Shown piece by piece: positions 45,534 through 58,091 of a DNA stretch of 64,000 bases. Numbering within the stretch: the first letter of the stretch is position 1; each line of letters starts with the position of its first letter. The stretch lies in NCBI GenBank assembly GCA_947561715.1, contig OX387197.1, forward strand, positions 16,303,001 through 16,367,000, given 5' to 3'. Source of the DNA: Ascidia mentula. Lineage: Eukaryota > Chordata > Ascidiacea > Phlebobranchia > Ascidiidae. The translations under genes were made by a program, and so were the position numbers. Under the pieces are notes generated by a model. The model ran no database searches. It saw only the letters and a list, made by a program, of their open reading frames with translations, and had not been told where the DNA came from.

Positions 45534-46745
45534 CCCACCCAGTCTTAACTTCGGCCCTATCTAGCCCATTGTTAAGTGGGTCGCGAAAAAAACAGAGTCC
45601 AGTCTATGTCTCCCATTGTTAAGTGGGCTTGGGGCTCGAAAAAAACAGAGTCCAGCCTATCCCACCCAGTCTTAACTTCGGCCCTATCTCGCCCATTGTT
45701 AAGTGGGTCGCGAAAAAAACAGAGTCCAGCCTATGTCGCCCATTGTTAAGTGGGCTTGGGGCTCGAAAAAAACAGAGTCCAGCCTATCCCACCCAGTCTT
45801 AACTTCGGCCCTATATAGCCCATTGTTAAGTGGGTCGCGAAAAAAACAGAGTCCAGCCTATCCCACCCAGTCTTAACTTCAGCCCTATCTCGACCATTGT
45901 TAAGTGGGTCGCGAAAAAAACAGAGTCCAGCCTATGTCTCCCATTGTTAAGTGGGCCTGGGGCTAGAAAAAAACAGAGTCCAGCCTATCCCACCCAGTCT
46001 TATCTTCGGCCCTATCTAGCCCATTGTTAAGTGGGTCGCGAAAAAAACAGAGTCCAGCCTATGTCTCCCATTGTTAAGTGGGCTTGGGGCTCGAAAAAAA
46101 CAGAGTCCAGCCAATGTCTCCCATTGTTAAGTGGGCTTGGGGCTCGAAAAAAACAGAGTCCAGCCTATCCCACCCAGTCTTAACTTCGGCCCTATCTAGC
46201 CCATTGTTAAGTGGGTCGCGAAAAAAACAGAGTCCAGCCTATGTCTCCCATTGTTAAGTGGGCTTGGGGCTCGAAAAAAACAGAGTCCAGCCTATCCCAC
46301 CCAGTCTTAACTTCGGCCCTATCTCGCCCATTGTTAAGTGGGTCGCGAAAAAAACAGAGTCCAGCCTATGTCGCCCATTGTTAAGTGGGCTTGGGGCTAG
46401 AAAAAAACAGAGTCCAGCCTATCCCACCCAGTCTTAACTTCGGCCCTATCTCGCCCATTGTTAAGTGGGTCGCGAAAAAAACAGAGTCCAGCCTATGTCT
46501 CCCATTGTTAAGTGGGCTTGGGGCTAGAAAAAAACAGAGTCCAGCCTATCCCACCCAGTCTTAACTTCGGCAATATCTCGCCCATTGTTAAGTGGGTCGC
46601 GAAAAAAACAGAGTCCAGCCTATGTCTCCCATTGTTAAGTGGGCTTGGGGCTCGAAAAAAACAGAGTCCAGCCTATCCCACCCAGTCTTAACTTCGGCCC
46701 TATCTCGCCCATTGTTAAGTGGGTCGCGAAAAAAACAGAGTCCAG

Positions 46746-47359
46746 CCAATGTCGCCCATTGTTAAGTGGGCTTGGGGCTCGAAAAAAACAGAGTCCAGCC
46801 AATGTCTCCCATTGTTAAGTGGGCTTGGGGCTCGAAAAAAACAGAGTCCAGCCTATCCCACCCAGTCTTAACTTCGGCCCTATCTAGCCCATTGTTAAGT
46901 GGGTCGCGAAAAAAACAGAGTCCAGCCTATGTCTCCCATTGTTAAGTGGGCTTGGGGCTCGAAAAAAACAGAGTCCAGCCTATCCCACCCAGTCTTAACT
47001 TCGGCCCTATCTCGCCCATTGTTAAGTGGGTCGCGAAAAAAACAGAGTCCAGCCAATGTCGCCCATTGTTAAGTGGGCTTGGGGCTCGAAAAAAACAGAG
47101 TCCAGCCAATGTCTCCCATTGTTAAGTGGGCTTGGGGCTCGAAAAAAACAGAGTCCAGCCTATCCCACCCAGTCTTAACTTCGGCCCTATCTAGCCCATT
47201 GTTAAGTGGGTCGCGAAAAAAACAGAGTCCAGCCTATGTCGCCCATTGCTAAGTGGGCTTGGGGCTCGAAAAAAACAGAGTCCAGCCTATCCCACCCAGT
47301 CTTAACTTCGGCCCTATCTCGCCCATTGTTAAGTGGGTCGCGAAAAAAACAGAGTCCAG
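46746..47359 (+). repeat. 307-bp local duplication
   Basis: A five-monomer AABAB order that starts after a CCAATGTCG junction at 46746 restarts at 47053, 307 bp later (3 A + 2 B). The second copy carries the GCTAAG core variant near 47,250 known from the 1,771-bp units. This local duplication has no counterpart in super-block copy I. Confidence 0.78.
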
Positions 47360-50300
47360 CCTATGTCGCCCATTGTTAAGTGGGCTTGGGGCTCGAAAAA
47401 AACAGAGTCCAGCCTATCCCACCCAGTCTTAACTTCGGCCCTATCTAGCCCATTGTTAAGTGGGTCGCGAAAAAAACAGAGTCCAGCCTATGTCTCCCAT
47501 TGTTAAGTGGGCTTGGGGCTCGAAAAAAACAGAGTCCAGCCAATGTCTCCCATTGTTAAGTGGGCTTGGGCTCGAAAAAAACAGAGTCCAGCCTATCCCA
47601 CCCAGTCTTAACTTCGGCCCTATCTCGCCCATTGTTAAGTGGGTCGCGAAAAAAACAGAGTCCAGCCTATGTCTCCCATTGTTAAGTGGGCTTGGGGCTC
47701 GAAAAAAACAGAGTCCAGCCTATCCCACCCAGTCTTAACTTCGGCCCTATCTAGCCCATTGTTAAGTGGGTCGCGAAAAAAACAGAGTCCAGCCTATGTC
47801 GCCCATTGTTAAGTGGGCTTGGGGCCCGAAAAAAACAGAGTCCAGCCTATCCCACCCAGTCTTAACTTCGGCCCTATCTCGCCCATTGTTAAGTGGGTCG
47901 CGAAAAAAACAGAGTCCAGCCTATGTCGCCCATTGTTAAGTGGGCTTGGGGCTCGAAAAAAACAGAGTCCAGCCTATCCCACCCAGTCTTAACTTCGGCC
48001 CTATCTAGCCCATTGTTAAGTGGGTCGCGAAAAAAACAGAGTCCAGCCTATGTCGCCCATTGTTAAGTGGGCTTGGGGCTCGAAAAAAACAGAGTCCAGC
48101 CTATCCCACCCAGTCTTAACTTCGGCCCTATCTCGCCCATTGTTAAGTGGGTCGCGAAAAAAACAGAGTCCAGCCTATCCCACCCAGTCTTAACTTCGGC
48201 CCTATCTCGCCCATTGTTAAGTGGGTCGCGAAAAAAACAGAGTCCAGCCTATGTCTCCCATTGTTAAGTGGGCTTGGGGCTCGAAAAAAACAGAGTCCAG
48301 CCAATGTCTCCCATTGTTAAGTGGGCTTGGGGCTCGAAAAAAACAGAGTCCAGCCTATCCCACCCAGTCTTAACTTCGGCCCTATCTAGCCCATTGTTTA
48401 GTGGGTCGCGAAAAAAACAGAGTCCAGCCTATGTCTCCCATTGTTAAGTGGGCTTGGGGCTCGAAAAAAACAGAGTCCAGCCTATCCCACCCAGTCTTAA
48501 CTTCGGACCTATCTCGCCCATTGTTAAGTGGGTCGCGAAAAAAACAGAGTCCAGCCTATGTCTCCCATTGTTAAGTGGGCTTGGGGCTCGAAAAAAACAG
48601 AGTCCAGCCTATGTCTCCCATTGTTAAGTGGGCTTGGGGCTCGAAAAAAACAGAGTCCAGCCTATCCCACCCAGTCTTAACTTCGGCCCTATCTTGCCCA
48701 TTGTTAAGTGGGTCGCGAAAAAAACAGAGTCCAGCCTATGTCTCCCATTGTTAAGTGGGCTTGGGGCTCGAAAAAAACAGAGTCCAGCCTATCCCACCCA
48801 GTCTTAACTTCGGCCCTATCTCGCCCATTGTTAAGTGGGTCGCGAAAAAAACAGAGTCCAGCCTATCCCACCCAGTCTTAACTTCGGCCCTATCTCGCCC
48901 ATTGTTAAGTGGGTCGCGAAAAAAACAGAGTCCAGCCTATGTCTCCCATTGTTAAGTGGGCTTGGGGCTAGAAAAAAACAGAGTCCAGCCTATCCCACCC
49001 AGTCTTAACTTCGGCCCTATCTCGCCCATTGTTAAGTGGGTCGCGAAAAAAACAGAGTCCAGCCTATGTCTCCCATTGTTAAGTGGGCTTGGGGCTAGAA
49101 AAAAACAGAGTCCAGCCCATCCCACCCAGTCTTAACTTCGGCCCTATCTAGCCCATTGTTAAGTGGGTCGCGAAAAAAACAGAGTCCAGCCTATGTCGCC
49201 CATTGTTAAGTGGGCTTGGGGCTCGAAAAAAACAGAGTCCAGCCTATCCCACCCAGTCTTAACTTCGGCCCTATCTAGCCCATTGTTAAGTGGGTCGCGA
49301 AAAAAACAGAGTCCAGCCTATGTCGCCCATTGTTAAGTGGGCTTGGGGCCCGAAAAAAACAGAGTCCAGCCTATCCCACCCAGTCTTAACTTCGGCCCTA
49401 TCTCGCCCATTGTTAAGTGGGTCGCGAAAAAAACAGAGTCCAGCCTATGTCGCCCATTGTTAAGTGGGCTTGGGGCTCGAAAAAAACAGAGTCCAGCCTA
49501 TCCCACCCAGTCTTAACTTCGGCCCTATCTAGCCCATTGTTAAGTGGGTCGCGAAAAAAACAGAGTCCAGCCTATGTCGCCCATTGTTAAGTGGGCTTGG
49601 GGCTCGAAAAAAACAGAGTCCAGCCTATCCCACCCAGTCTTAACTTCGGCCCTATCTCGCCCATTGTTAAGTGGGTCGCGAAAAAAACAGAGTCCAGCCT
49701 ATCCCACCCAGTCTTAACTTCGGCCCTATCTCGCCCATTGTTAAGTGGGTCGCGAAAAAAACAGAGTCCAGCCTATGTCTCCCATTGTTAAGTGGGCTTG
49801 GGGCTCGAAAAAAACAGAGTCCAGCCAATGTCTCCCATTGTTAAGTGGGCTTGGGCTCGAAAAAAACAGAGTCCAGCCTATCCCACCCAGTCTTAACTTC
49901 GGCCCTATCTAGCCCATTGTTAAGTGGGTGGCGAAAAAAACAGAGTTCAGCCTATGTCTCCCATTGTTAAGTGGGCTTGGGGCTAGAAAAAAAACAGAGT
50001 CCAGCCTATCTCACCCAGTCTTAACTTCGGCCCTATCTCGCCCATTGTTAAGTGGGTCGCGAAAAAAACAGAGTCCAGCCTATGTCTCCCATTGTTAAGT
50101 GGGCTTGGGGCTCGAAAAAAACAGAGTCCAGCCTATCCCACCCAGTCTTAACTTCGGCCCTATCTCGCCCATTGTTAAGTGGGTCGCGAAAAAAACAGAG
50201 TCCAGCCTATGTCCCCCATTGTTAAGTGGGCTTGGGGCTCGAAAAAAACGGAGTCCAGCCTATCCCACCCAGTCTTAACTTCGGCCCTATCTAGCCCATT

Positions 50301-50644
50301 GTTAAGTGGGTCGCGAAAAAAACAGAGTTCAGCCTATGTCTCCCATTGTTAAGTGGGCTTGGGGCTAGAAAAAAACAGAGTCCAGCCTATCCCACCCAGT
50401 CTTAACTTCGGCCCTATCTCGCCCATTGTTAAGTGGGTCGCGAAATAAACAGAGTCCAGCCTATGTCTCCCATTGTTAAGTGGGCTTGGGGCTCGAAAAA
50501 AACAGAGTCCAGCCTATCCCACCCAGTCTTAACTTCGGCCCTATCTCACCCATTGTTAAGTGGGTCGCGAAAAAAACAGAGTCCAGCCTATGTCGCCCAT
50601 TGTTAAGTGGGCTTGGGGCTCGAAAAAAACAGAGTCCAGCCTAT

Positions 50645-50905
50645 CCCACCCAGTCTTAACTTCGGCCCTATCTAGCCCATTGTTAAGTGGGTCGCGATAA
50701 AAACAGCCTATCCCACCCAGTCTTAACTTCGGCCCTATCTAGCCCATTGTTAAGTGGGTCGCGAAAAAAACAGAGTCCAGCCTATGTCGCCCATTGTTAA
50801 GTGGGCTTGGGGCACGAAAAAAACAGAGTCCAGCCTATCCCACCCAGTCTTAACTTCGGCCCTATCTAGCCCATTGTTAAGTGGGTCGCGATAAAAACAG
50901 CCTAT
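50645..50905 (+). repeat. C-B-A-C group of the unexpanded 1,404-bp unit
   Basis: C units at 50645-50711 and 50839-50905 flank one B and one A with a GGCACG head to its tract. The order is as in the three units at 37.6-41.8 kb, 12,921 bp from the first of them. Confidence 0.9.
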
Positions 50906-51038
50906 CCCACCCAGTCTTAACTTCGGCCCTATCTAGCCCATTGTTAAGTGGGTCGCGAAAAAAACAGAGTCCAGCCTATGTCGCCCATTGTTAAGTGGGC
51001 TTGGGGCTCGAAAAAAACAGAGTCCAGCCTATCCCACA

Positions 51039-53070
51039 CAGTCTTAACTTCGGCCCTATCTCGCCCATTGTTAAGTGGGTCGCGAAAAAAACAGAGTCCA
51101 GCCTATGTCTCCCATTGTTAAGTGGGCTTGGGGCTCGAAAAAAACAGAGTCCAGCCTATCCCACCCAGTCTTAACTTCGGCCCTATCTCGCCCATTGTTA
51201 AGTGGGTCGCGAAAAAAACAGAGTCCAGCCTATGTCGCCCATTGTTAAGTGGGCTTGGGGCTCGAAAAAATCGGAGTCCAGCCTATCCCACCCAGTCTTA
51301 ACTTCGGCCCTATCTAGCCCATTGTTAAGTGGGTGGCGAAAAAAACAGAGTTCAGCCTATGTCTCCCATTGTTAAGTGGGCTTGGGGCTAGAAAAAAACA
51401 GAGTCCAGCCTATCCCACCCAGTCTTAACTTCGGCCCTATCTCGCCCATTGTTAAGTGGGTCGCGAAAAAAACAGAGTCCAGCCTATGTCTCCCATTGTT
51501 AAGTGGGCTTGGGGCTAGAAAAAAACAGAGTCCAGCCTATCCCACCCAGTCTTAACTTCGGCCCTATCTCGCCCATTGTTAAGTGGGTCGCGAAAAAAAC
51601 AGAGTCCAGCCTATGTCTCCCATTGTTAAGTGGGCTTGGGGCTAGAAAAAAACAGAGTCCAGCCTATCGCACCCAGTCTTAACTTCGGCAATATCTCGCC
51701 CATTGTTAAGTGGGTCGCGAAAAAAACAGAGTCCAGCCTATGTCTCCCATTGTTAAGTGGGCTTGGGGCTCGAAAAAAACAGAGTCCAGCCCATCCCACC
51801 CAGTCTTAACTTCGGCCCTATCTAGCCCATTGTTAAGTGGGTCGCGAAAAAAACAGAGTCCAGCCTATGTCGCCCATTGTTAAGTGGGCTTGGGGCTCGA
51901 AAAAAACAGAGTCCAGCCTATCCCACCCAGTCTTAACTTCGGCCCTATCTAGCCCATTGTTAAGTGGGTCGCGAAAAAAACAGAGTCCAGCCTATGTCGC
52001 CCATTGTTAAGTGGGCTTGGGGCCCGAAAAAAACAGAGTCCAGCCTATCCCACCCAGTCTTAACTTCGGCCCTATCTCGCCCATTGTTAAGTGGGTCGCG
52101 AAAAAAACAGAGTCCAGCCTATGTCGCCCATTGTTAAGTGGGCTTGGGGCTCGAAAAAAACAGAGTCCAGCCTATCCCACCCAGTCTTAACTTCGGCCCT
52201 ATCTAGCCCATTGTTAAGTGGGTCGCGAAAAAAACAGAGTCCAGCCTATGTCGCCCATTGTTAAGTGGGCTTGGGGCTCGAAAAAAACAGAGTCCAGCCT
52301 ATCCCACCCAGTCTTAACTTCGGCCCTATCTCGCCCATTGTTAAGTGGGTCGCGAAAAAAACAGAGTCCAGCCTATCCCACCCAGTCTTAACTTCGGCCC
52401 TATCTCGCCCATTGTTAAGTGGGTCGCGAAAAAAACAGAGTCCAGCCTATGTCTCCCATTGTTAAGTGGGCTTGGGGCTCGAAAAAAACAGAGTCCAGCC
52501 AATGTCTCCCATTGTTAAGTGGGCTTGGGGCTCGAAAAAAACAGAGTCCAGCCTATCCCACCCAGTCTTAACTTCGGCCCTATCTAGCCCATTGTTTAGT
52601 GGGTCGCGAAAAAAACAGAGTCCAGCCTATGTCTCCCATTGTTAAGTGGGCTTGGGGCTCGAAAAAAACAGAGTCCAGCCTATCCCACCCAGTCTTAACT
52701 TCGGACCTATCTCGCCCATTGTTAAGTGGGTCGCGAAAAAAACAGAGTCCAGCCTATGTCTCCCATTGTTAAGTGGGCTTGGGGCTCGAAAAAAACAGAG
52801 TCCAGCCTATGTCTCCCATTGTTAAGTGGGCTTGGGGCTCGAAAAAAACAGAGTCCAGCCTATCCCACCCAGTCTTAACTTCGGCCCTATCTTGCCCATT
52901 GTTAAGTGGGTCGCGAAAAAAACAGAGTCCAGCCTATGTCTCCCATTGTTAAGTGGGCTTGGGGCTCGAAAAAAACAGAGTCCAGCCTATCCCACCCAGT
53001 CTTAACTTCGGACCTATCTCGCCCATTGTTAAGTGGGTCGCGAAAAAAACAGAGTCCAGCCTATCCCACC
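51039..53070 (+). repeat. 2,032-bp tandem duplication, copy 1
   Basis: A constant 2,032-bp offset (16 dimers) links it to 53071-55102. The AAAAAATCGG marker T at 51271 recurs at 53303, and the ABB trimers near 52265 and 52953 recur near 54297 and 54985. Confidence 0.87.
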
Positions 53071-55199
53071 CAGTCTTAACTTCGGCCCTATCTCGCCCAT
53101 TGTTAAGTGGGTCGCGAAAAAAACAGAGTCCAGCCTATGTCTCCCATTGTTAAGTGGGCTTGGGGCTCGAAAAAAACAGAGTCCAGCCTATCCCACCCAG
53201 TCTTAACTTCGGCCCTATCTCGCCCATTGTTAAGTGGGTCGCGAAAAAAACAGAGTCCAGCCTATGTCGCCCATTGTTAAGTGGGCTTGGGGCTCGAAAA
53301 AATCGGAGTCCAGCCTATCCCACCCAGTCTTAACTTCGGCCCTATCTAGCCCATTGTTAAGTGGGTGGCGAAAAAAACAGAGTTCAGCCTATGTCTCCCA
53401 TTGTTAAGTGGGCTTGGGGCTAGAAAAAAACAGAGTCCAGCCTATCCCACCCAGTCTTAACTTCGGCCCTATCTCGCCCATTGTTAAGTGGGTCGCGAAA
53501 AAAACAGAGTCCAGCCTATGTCTCCCATTGTTAAGTGGGCTTGGGGCTAGAAAAAAACAGAGTCCAGCCTATCCCACCCAGTCTTAACTTCGGCCCTATC
53601 TCGCCCATTGTTAAGTGGGTCGCGAAAAAAACAGAGTCCAGCCTATGTCTCCCATTGTTAAGTGGGCTTGGGGCTAGAAAAAAACAGAGTCCAGCCTATC
53701 GCACCCAGTCTTAACTTCGGCAATATCTCGCCCATTGTTAAGTGGGTCGCGAAAAAAACAGAGTCCAGCCTATGTCTCCCATTGTTAAGTGGGCTTGGGG
53801 CTCGAAAAAAACAGAGTCCAGCCCATCCCACCCAGTCTTAACTTCGGCCCTATCTAGCCCATTGTTAAGTGGGTCGCGAAAAAAACAGAGTCCAGCCTAT
53901 GTCGCCCATTGTTAAGTGGGCTTGGGGCTCGAAAAAAACAGAGTCCAGCCTATCCCACCCAGTCTTAACTTCGGCCCTATCTAGCCCATTGTTAAGTGGG
54001 TCGCGAAAAAAACAGAGTCCAGCCTATGTCGCCCATTGTTAAGTGGGCTTGGGGCCCGAAAAAAACAGAGTCCAGCCTATCCCACCCAGTCTTAACTTCG
54101 GCCCTATCTCGCCCATTGTTAAGTGGGTCGCGAAAAAAACAGAGTCCAGCCTATGTCGCCCATTGTTAAGTGGGCTTGGGGCTCGAAAAAAACAGAGTCC
54201 AGCCTATCCCACCCAGTCTTAACTTCGGCCCTATCTAGCCCATTGTTAAGTGGGTCGCGAAAAAAACAGAGTCCAGCCTATGTCGCCCATTGTTAAGTGG
54301 GCTTGGGGCTCGAAAAAAACAGAGTCCAGCCTATCCCACCCAGTCTTAACTTCGGCCCTATCTCGCCCATTGTTAAGTGGGTCGCGAAAAAAACAGAGTC
54401 CAGCCTATCCCACCCAGTCTTAACTTCGGCCCTATCTCGCCCATTGTTAAGTGGGTCGCGAAAAAAACAGAGTCCAGCCTATGTCTCCCATTGTTAAGTG
54501 GGCTTGGGGCTCGAAAAAAACAGAGTCCAGCCAATGTCTCCCATTGTTAAGTGGGCTTGGGGCTCGAAAAAAACAGAGTCCAGCCTATCCCACCCAGTCT
54601 TAACTTCGGCCCTATCTAGCCCATTGTTTAGTGGGTCGCGAAAAAAACAGAGTCCAGCCTATGTCTCCCATTGTTAAGTGGGCTTGGGGCTCGAAAAAAA
54701 CAGAGTCCAGCCTATCCCACCCAGTCTTAACTTCGGACCTATCTCGCCCATTGTTAAGTGGGTCGCGAAAAAAACAGAGTCCAGCCTATGTCTCCCATTG
54801 TTAAGTGGGCTTGGGGCTCGAAAAAAACAGAGTCCAGCCTATGTCTCCCATTGTTAAGTGGGCTTGGGGCTCGAAAAAAACAGAGTCCAGCCTATCCCAC
54901 CCAGTCTTAACTTCGGCCCTATCTTGCCCATTGTTAAGTGGGTCGCGAAAAAAACAGAGTCCAGCCTATGTCTCCCATTGTTAAGTGGGCTTGGGGCTCG
55001 AAAAAAACAGAGTCCAGCCTATCCCACCCAGTCTTAACTTCGGACCTATCTCGCCCATTGTTAAGTGGGTCGCGAAAAAAACAGAGTCCAGCCTATCCCA
55101 CCCAGTCTTAACTTCGGCCCTATCTCGCCCATTGTTAAGTGGGTCGCGAAAAAAACAGAGTCCAGCCTATGTCTCCCATTGTTAAGTGGGCTTGGGGCT
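53071..55199 (+). repeat. 2,032-bp tandem duplication, copy 2
   Basis: Second copy, running to about 55199, where CTAG replaces CTCG in an A unit. About 2.5 kb from 53153 to 55698 is itself repeated at 59457-62002 with a 6,304-bp offset. Confidence 0.87.
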
Positions 55200-55434
55200 A
55201 GAAAAAAACAGAGTCCAGCCTATCCCACCCAGTCTTAACTTCGGCCCTATCTCGCCCATTGTTAAGTGGGTCGCGAAAAAAACAGAGTCCAGCCTATGTC
55301 TCCCATTGTTAAGTGGGCTTGGGGCTAGAAAAAAACAGAGTCCAGCCTATCCCACCCAGTCTTAACTTCGGCAATATCTCGCCCATTGTTAAGTGGGTCG
55401 CGAAAAAAACAGAGTCCAGCCTATGTCTCCCATT

Positions 55435-56524
55435 GTTAAGTGGGCTTGGGGCTAGAAAAAAACAGAGTCCAGCCTATCCCACCCAGTCTTAACTTCGGCA
55501 ATATCTCGCCCATTGTTAAGTGGGTCGCGAAAAAAACAGAGTCCAGCCTATGTCTCCCATTGTTAAGTGGGCTTGGGGCTCGAAAAAAACAGAGTCCAGC
55601 CCATCCCACCCAGTCTTAACTTCGGCCCTATCTAGCCCATTGTTAAGTGGGTCGCGAAAAAAACAGAGTCCAGCCTATGTCTCCCATTGTTAAGTGGGCT
55701 TGGGGCTCGAAAAAAACAGAGTCCAGCCTATCCCACCCAGTCTTAACTTCGGCCCTATCTTGCCCATTGTTAAGTGGGTCGCGAAAAAAACAGAGTCCAG
55801 CCTATGTCTCCCATTGTTAAGTGGGCTTGGGGCTCGAAAAAAACAGAGTCCAGCCTATCCCACCTAGTCTTAATTTCGGACCTATCTCGCCCATTGTTAA
55901 GTGGGTCGCGAAAAAAACAGAGTCCAGCCTATCCCACCCAGTCTTAACTTCGGCCCTATCTCGCCCATTGTTAAGTGGGTCGCGAAAAAAACAGAGTCCA
56001 GCCTATGTCTCCCATTGTTAAGTGGGCTTGGGGCTAGAAAAAAACAGAGTCCAGCCTATCCCACCCAGTCTTAACTTCGGCCCTATCTCGCCCATTGTTA
56101 AGTGGGTCGCGAAAAAAACAGAGTCCAGCCTATGTCTCCCATTGTTAAGTGGGCTTGGGGCTAGAAAAAAACAGAGTCCAGCCTATCCCACCCAGTCTTA
56201 ACTTCGGCAATATCTCGCCCATTGTTAAGTGGGTCGCGAAAAAAACAGAGTCCAGCCTATGTCTCCCATTGTTAAGTGGGCTTGGGGCTAGAAAAAAACA
56301 GAGTCCAGCCTATCCCACCCAGTCTTAACTTCGGCAATATCTCGCCCATTGTTAAGTGGGTCGCGAAAAAAACAGAGTCCAGCCTATGTCTCCCATTGTT
56401 AAGTGGGCTTGGGGCTCGAAAAAAACAGAGTCCAGCCCATCCCACCCAGTCTTAACTTCGGCCCTATCTAGCCCATTGTTAAGTGGGTCGCGAAAAAAAC
56501 AGAGTCCAGCCTATGTCGCCCATT
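55435..56524 (+). repeat. 1,090-bp tandem duplication, copy 1
   Basis: Repeats directly at 56525-57614. Markers are CAATAT B units near 55,499, 56,208 and 56,335, recurring near 56,589, 57,298 and 57,425, and a CACCTAGTC B near 55,861/56,951. A private difference is TTAATTTCGG near 55,873 against TTAACTTCGG in copy 2. Length equals 8 A + 9 B. Confidence 0.88.
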
Positions 56525-57631
56525 GTTAAGTGGGCTTGGGGCTAGAAAAAAACAGAGTCCAGCCTATCCCACCCAGTCTTAACTTCGGCAATATCTCGCC
56601 CATTGTTAAGTGGGTCGCGAAAAAAACAGAGTCCAGCCTATGTCTCCCATTGTTAAGTGGGCTTGGGGCTCGAAAAAAACAGAGTCCAGCCCATCCCACC
56701 CAGTCTTAACTTCGGCCCTATCTAGCCCATTGTTAAGTGGGTCGCGAAAAAAACAGAGTCCAGCCTATGTCTCCCATTGTTAAGTGGGCTTGGGGCTCGA
56801 AAAAAACAGAGTCCAGCCTATCCCACCCAGTCTTAACTTCGGCCCTATCTTGCCCATTGTTAAGTGGGTCGCGAAAAAAACAGAGTCCAGCCTATGTCTC
56901 CCATTGTTAAGTGGGCTTGGGGCTCGAAAAAAACAGAGTCCAGCCTATCCCACCTAGTCTTAACTTCGGACCTATCTCGCCCATTGTTAAGTGGGTCGCG
57001 AAAAAAACAGAGTCCAGCCTATCCCACCCAGTCTTAACTTCGGCCCTATCTCGCCCATTGTTAAGTGGGTCGCGAAAAAAACAGAGTCCAGCCTATGTCT
57101 CCCATTGTTAAGTGGGCTTGGGGCTAGAAAAAAACAGAGTCCAGCCTATCCCACCCAGTCTTAACTTCGGCCCTATCTCGCCCATTGTTAAGTGGGTCGC
57201 GAAAAAAACAGAGTCCAGCCTATGTCTCCCATTGTTAAGTGGGCTTGGGGCTAGAAAAAAACAGAGTCCAGCCTATCCCACCCAGTCTTAACTTCGGCAA
57301 TATCTCGCCCATTGTTAAGTGGGTCGCGAAAAAAACAGAGTCCAGCCTATGTCTCCCATTGTTAAGTGGGCTTGGGGCTAGAAAAAAACAGAGTCCAGCC
57401 TATCCCACCCAGTCTTAACTTCGGCAATATCTCGCCCATTGTTAAGTGGGTCGCGAAAAAAACAGAGTCCAGCCTATGTCTCCCATTGTTAAGTGGGCTT
57501 GGGGCTCGAAAAAAACAGAGTCCAGCCCATCCCACCCAGTCTTAACTTCGGCCCTATCTAGCCCATTGTTAAGTGGGTCGCGAAAAAAACAGAGTCCAGC
57601 CTATGTCGCCCATTGTTAAGTGGGCTTGGGG
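56525..57631 (+). repeat. 1,090-bp tandem duplication, copy 2
   Basis: Adjacent second copy, diverging near 57,632, where CTCG replaces CTAG in an A unit. Confidence 0.87.
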
Positions 57632-57985
57632 CTCGAAAAAAACAGAGTCCAGCCTATCCCACCCAGTCTTAACTTCGGCCCTATCTCGCCCATTGTTAAG
57701 TGGGTCGCGAAAAAAACAGAGTCCAGCCTATGTCGCCCATTGTTAAGTGGGCTTGGGGCCCGAAAAAAACAGAGTCCAGCCTATCCCACCCAGTCTTAAC
57801 TTCGGCCCTATCTCGCCCATTGTTAAGTGGGTCGCGAAAAAAACAGAGTCCAGCCTATGTCGCCCATTGTTAAGTGGGCTTGGGGCTCGAAAAAAACAGA
57901 GTCCAGCCTATCCCACCCAGTCTTAACTTCGGCCCTATCTAGCCCATTGTTAAGTGGGTCGCGAAAAAAACAGAGTCCAGCCTAT

Positions 57986-58091
57986 GTCGCCCATTGTTAA
58001 GTGGGCTTGGGGCTCGAAAAAAACAGAGTCCAGCCTATGTCGCCCATTGTTAAGTGGGCTTGGGGCTCGAAAAAAACAGAGTCCAGCCTAT
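57986..58091 (+). repeat. AA step without the CCAAT mark
   Basis: Units 57986-58038 and 58039-58091 are both A with GTCG heads, and the junction reads CCTAT. The corresponding places near 49,589 and 62,872 have a single A, so this is a private one-monomer duplication. Confidence 0.88.

Larger units (their letters stand above)
42676..52020 (+). repeat. 14.5-kb super-block, copy II (shorter)
   Basis: Begins where a 14,534-bp period predicts and follows the same module order as copy I. It has a cassette at 43561-43835, a CTTG B near 44,351, a single C at 45467-45533, a cassette at 45788-46062, ABB steps near 48067, 48755 and 49591, a GAAATAAAC unit at 50442, and one 1,404-like C-B-A-C unit at 50645-50905. 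It lacks copy I's second 1,771-bp unit and two of the three 1,404-bp units. The right edge is approximate. Confidence 0.83.

Noticed and set aside
28142-52020. Pure assembly artefact as the explanation for the large near-identical blocks
   Set aside because: Not fully excluded. However, the copies differ by whole-monomer insertions, private point variants and different numbers of the 1,404-bp and 1,771-bp units, which a simple duplicated contig would not show. Long-read spanning is the decisive test.
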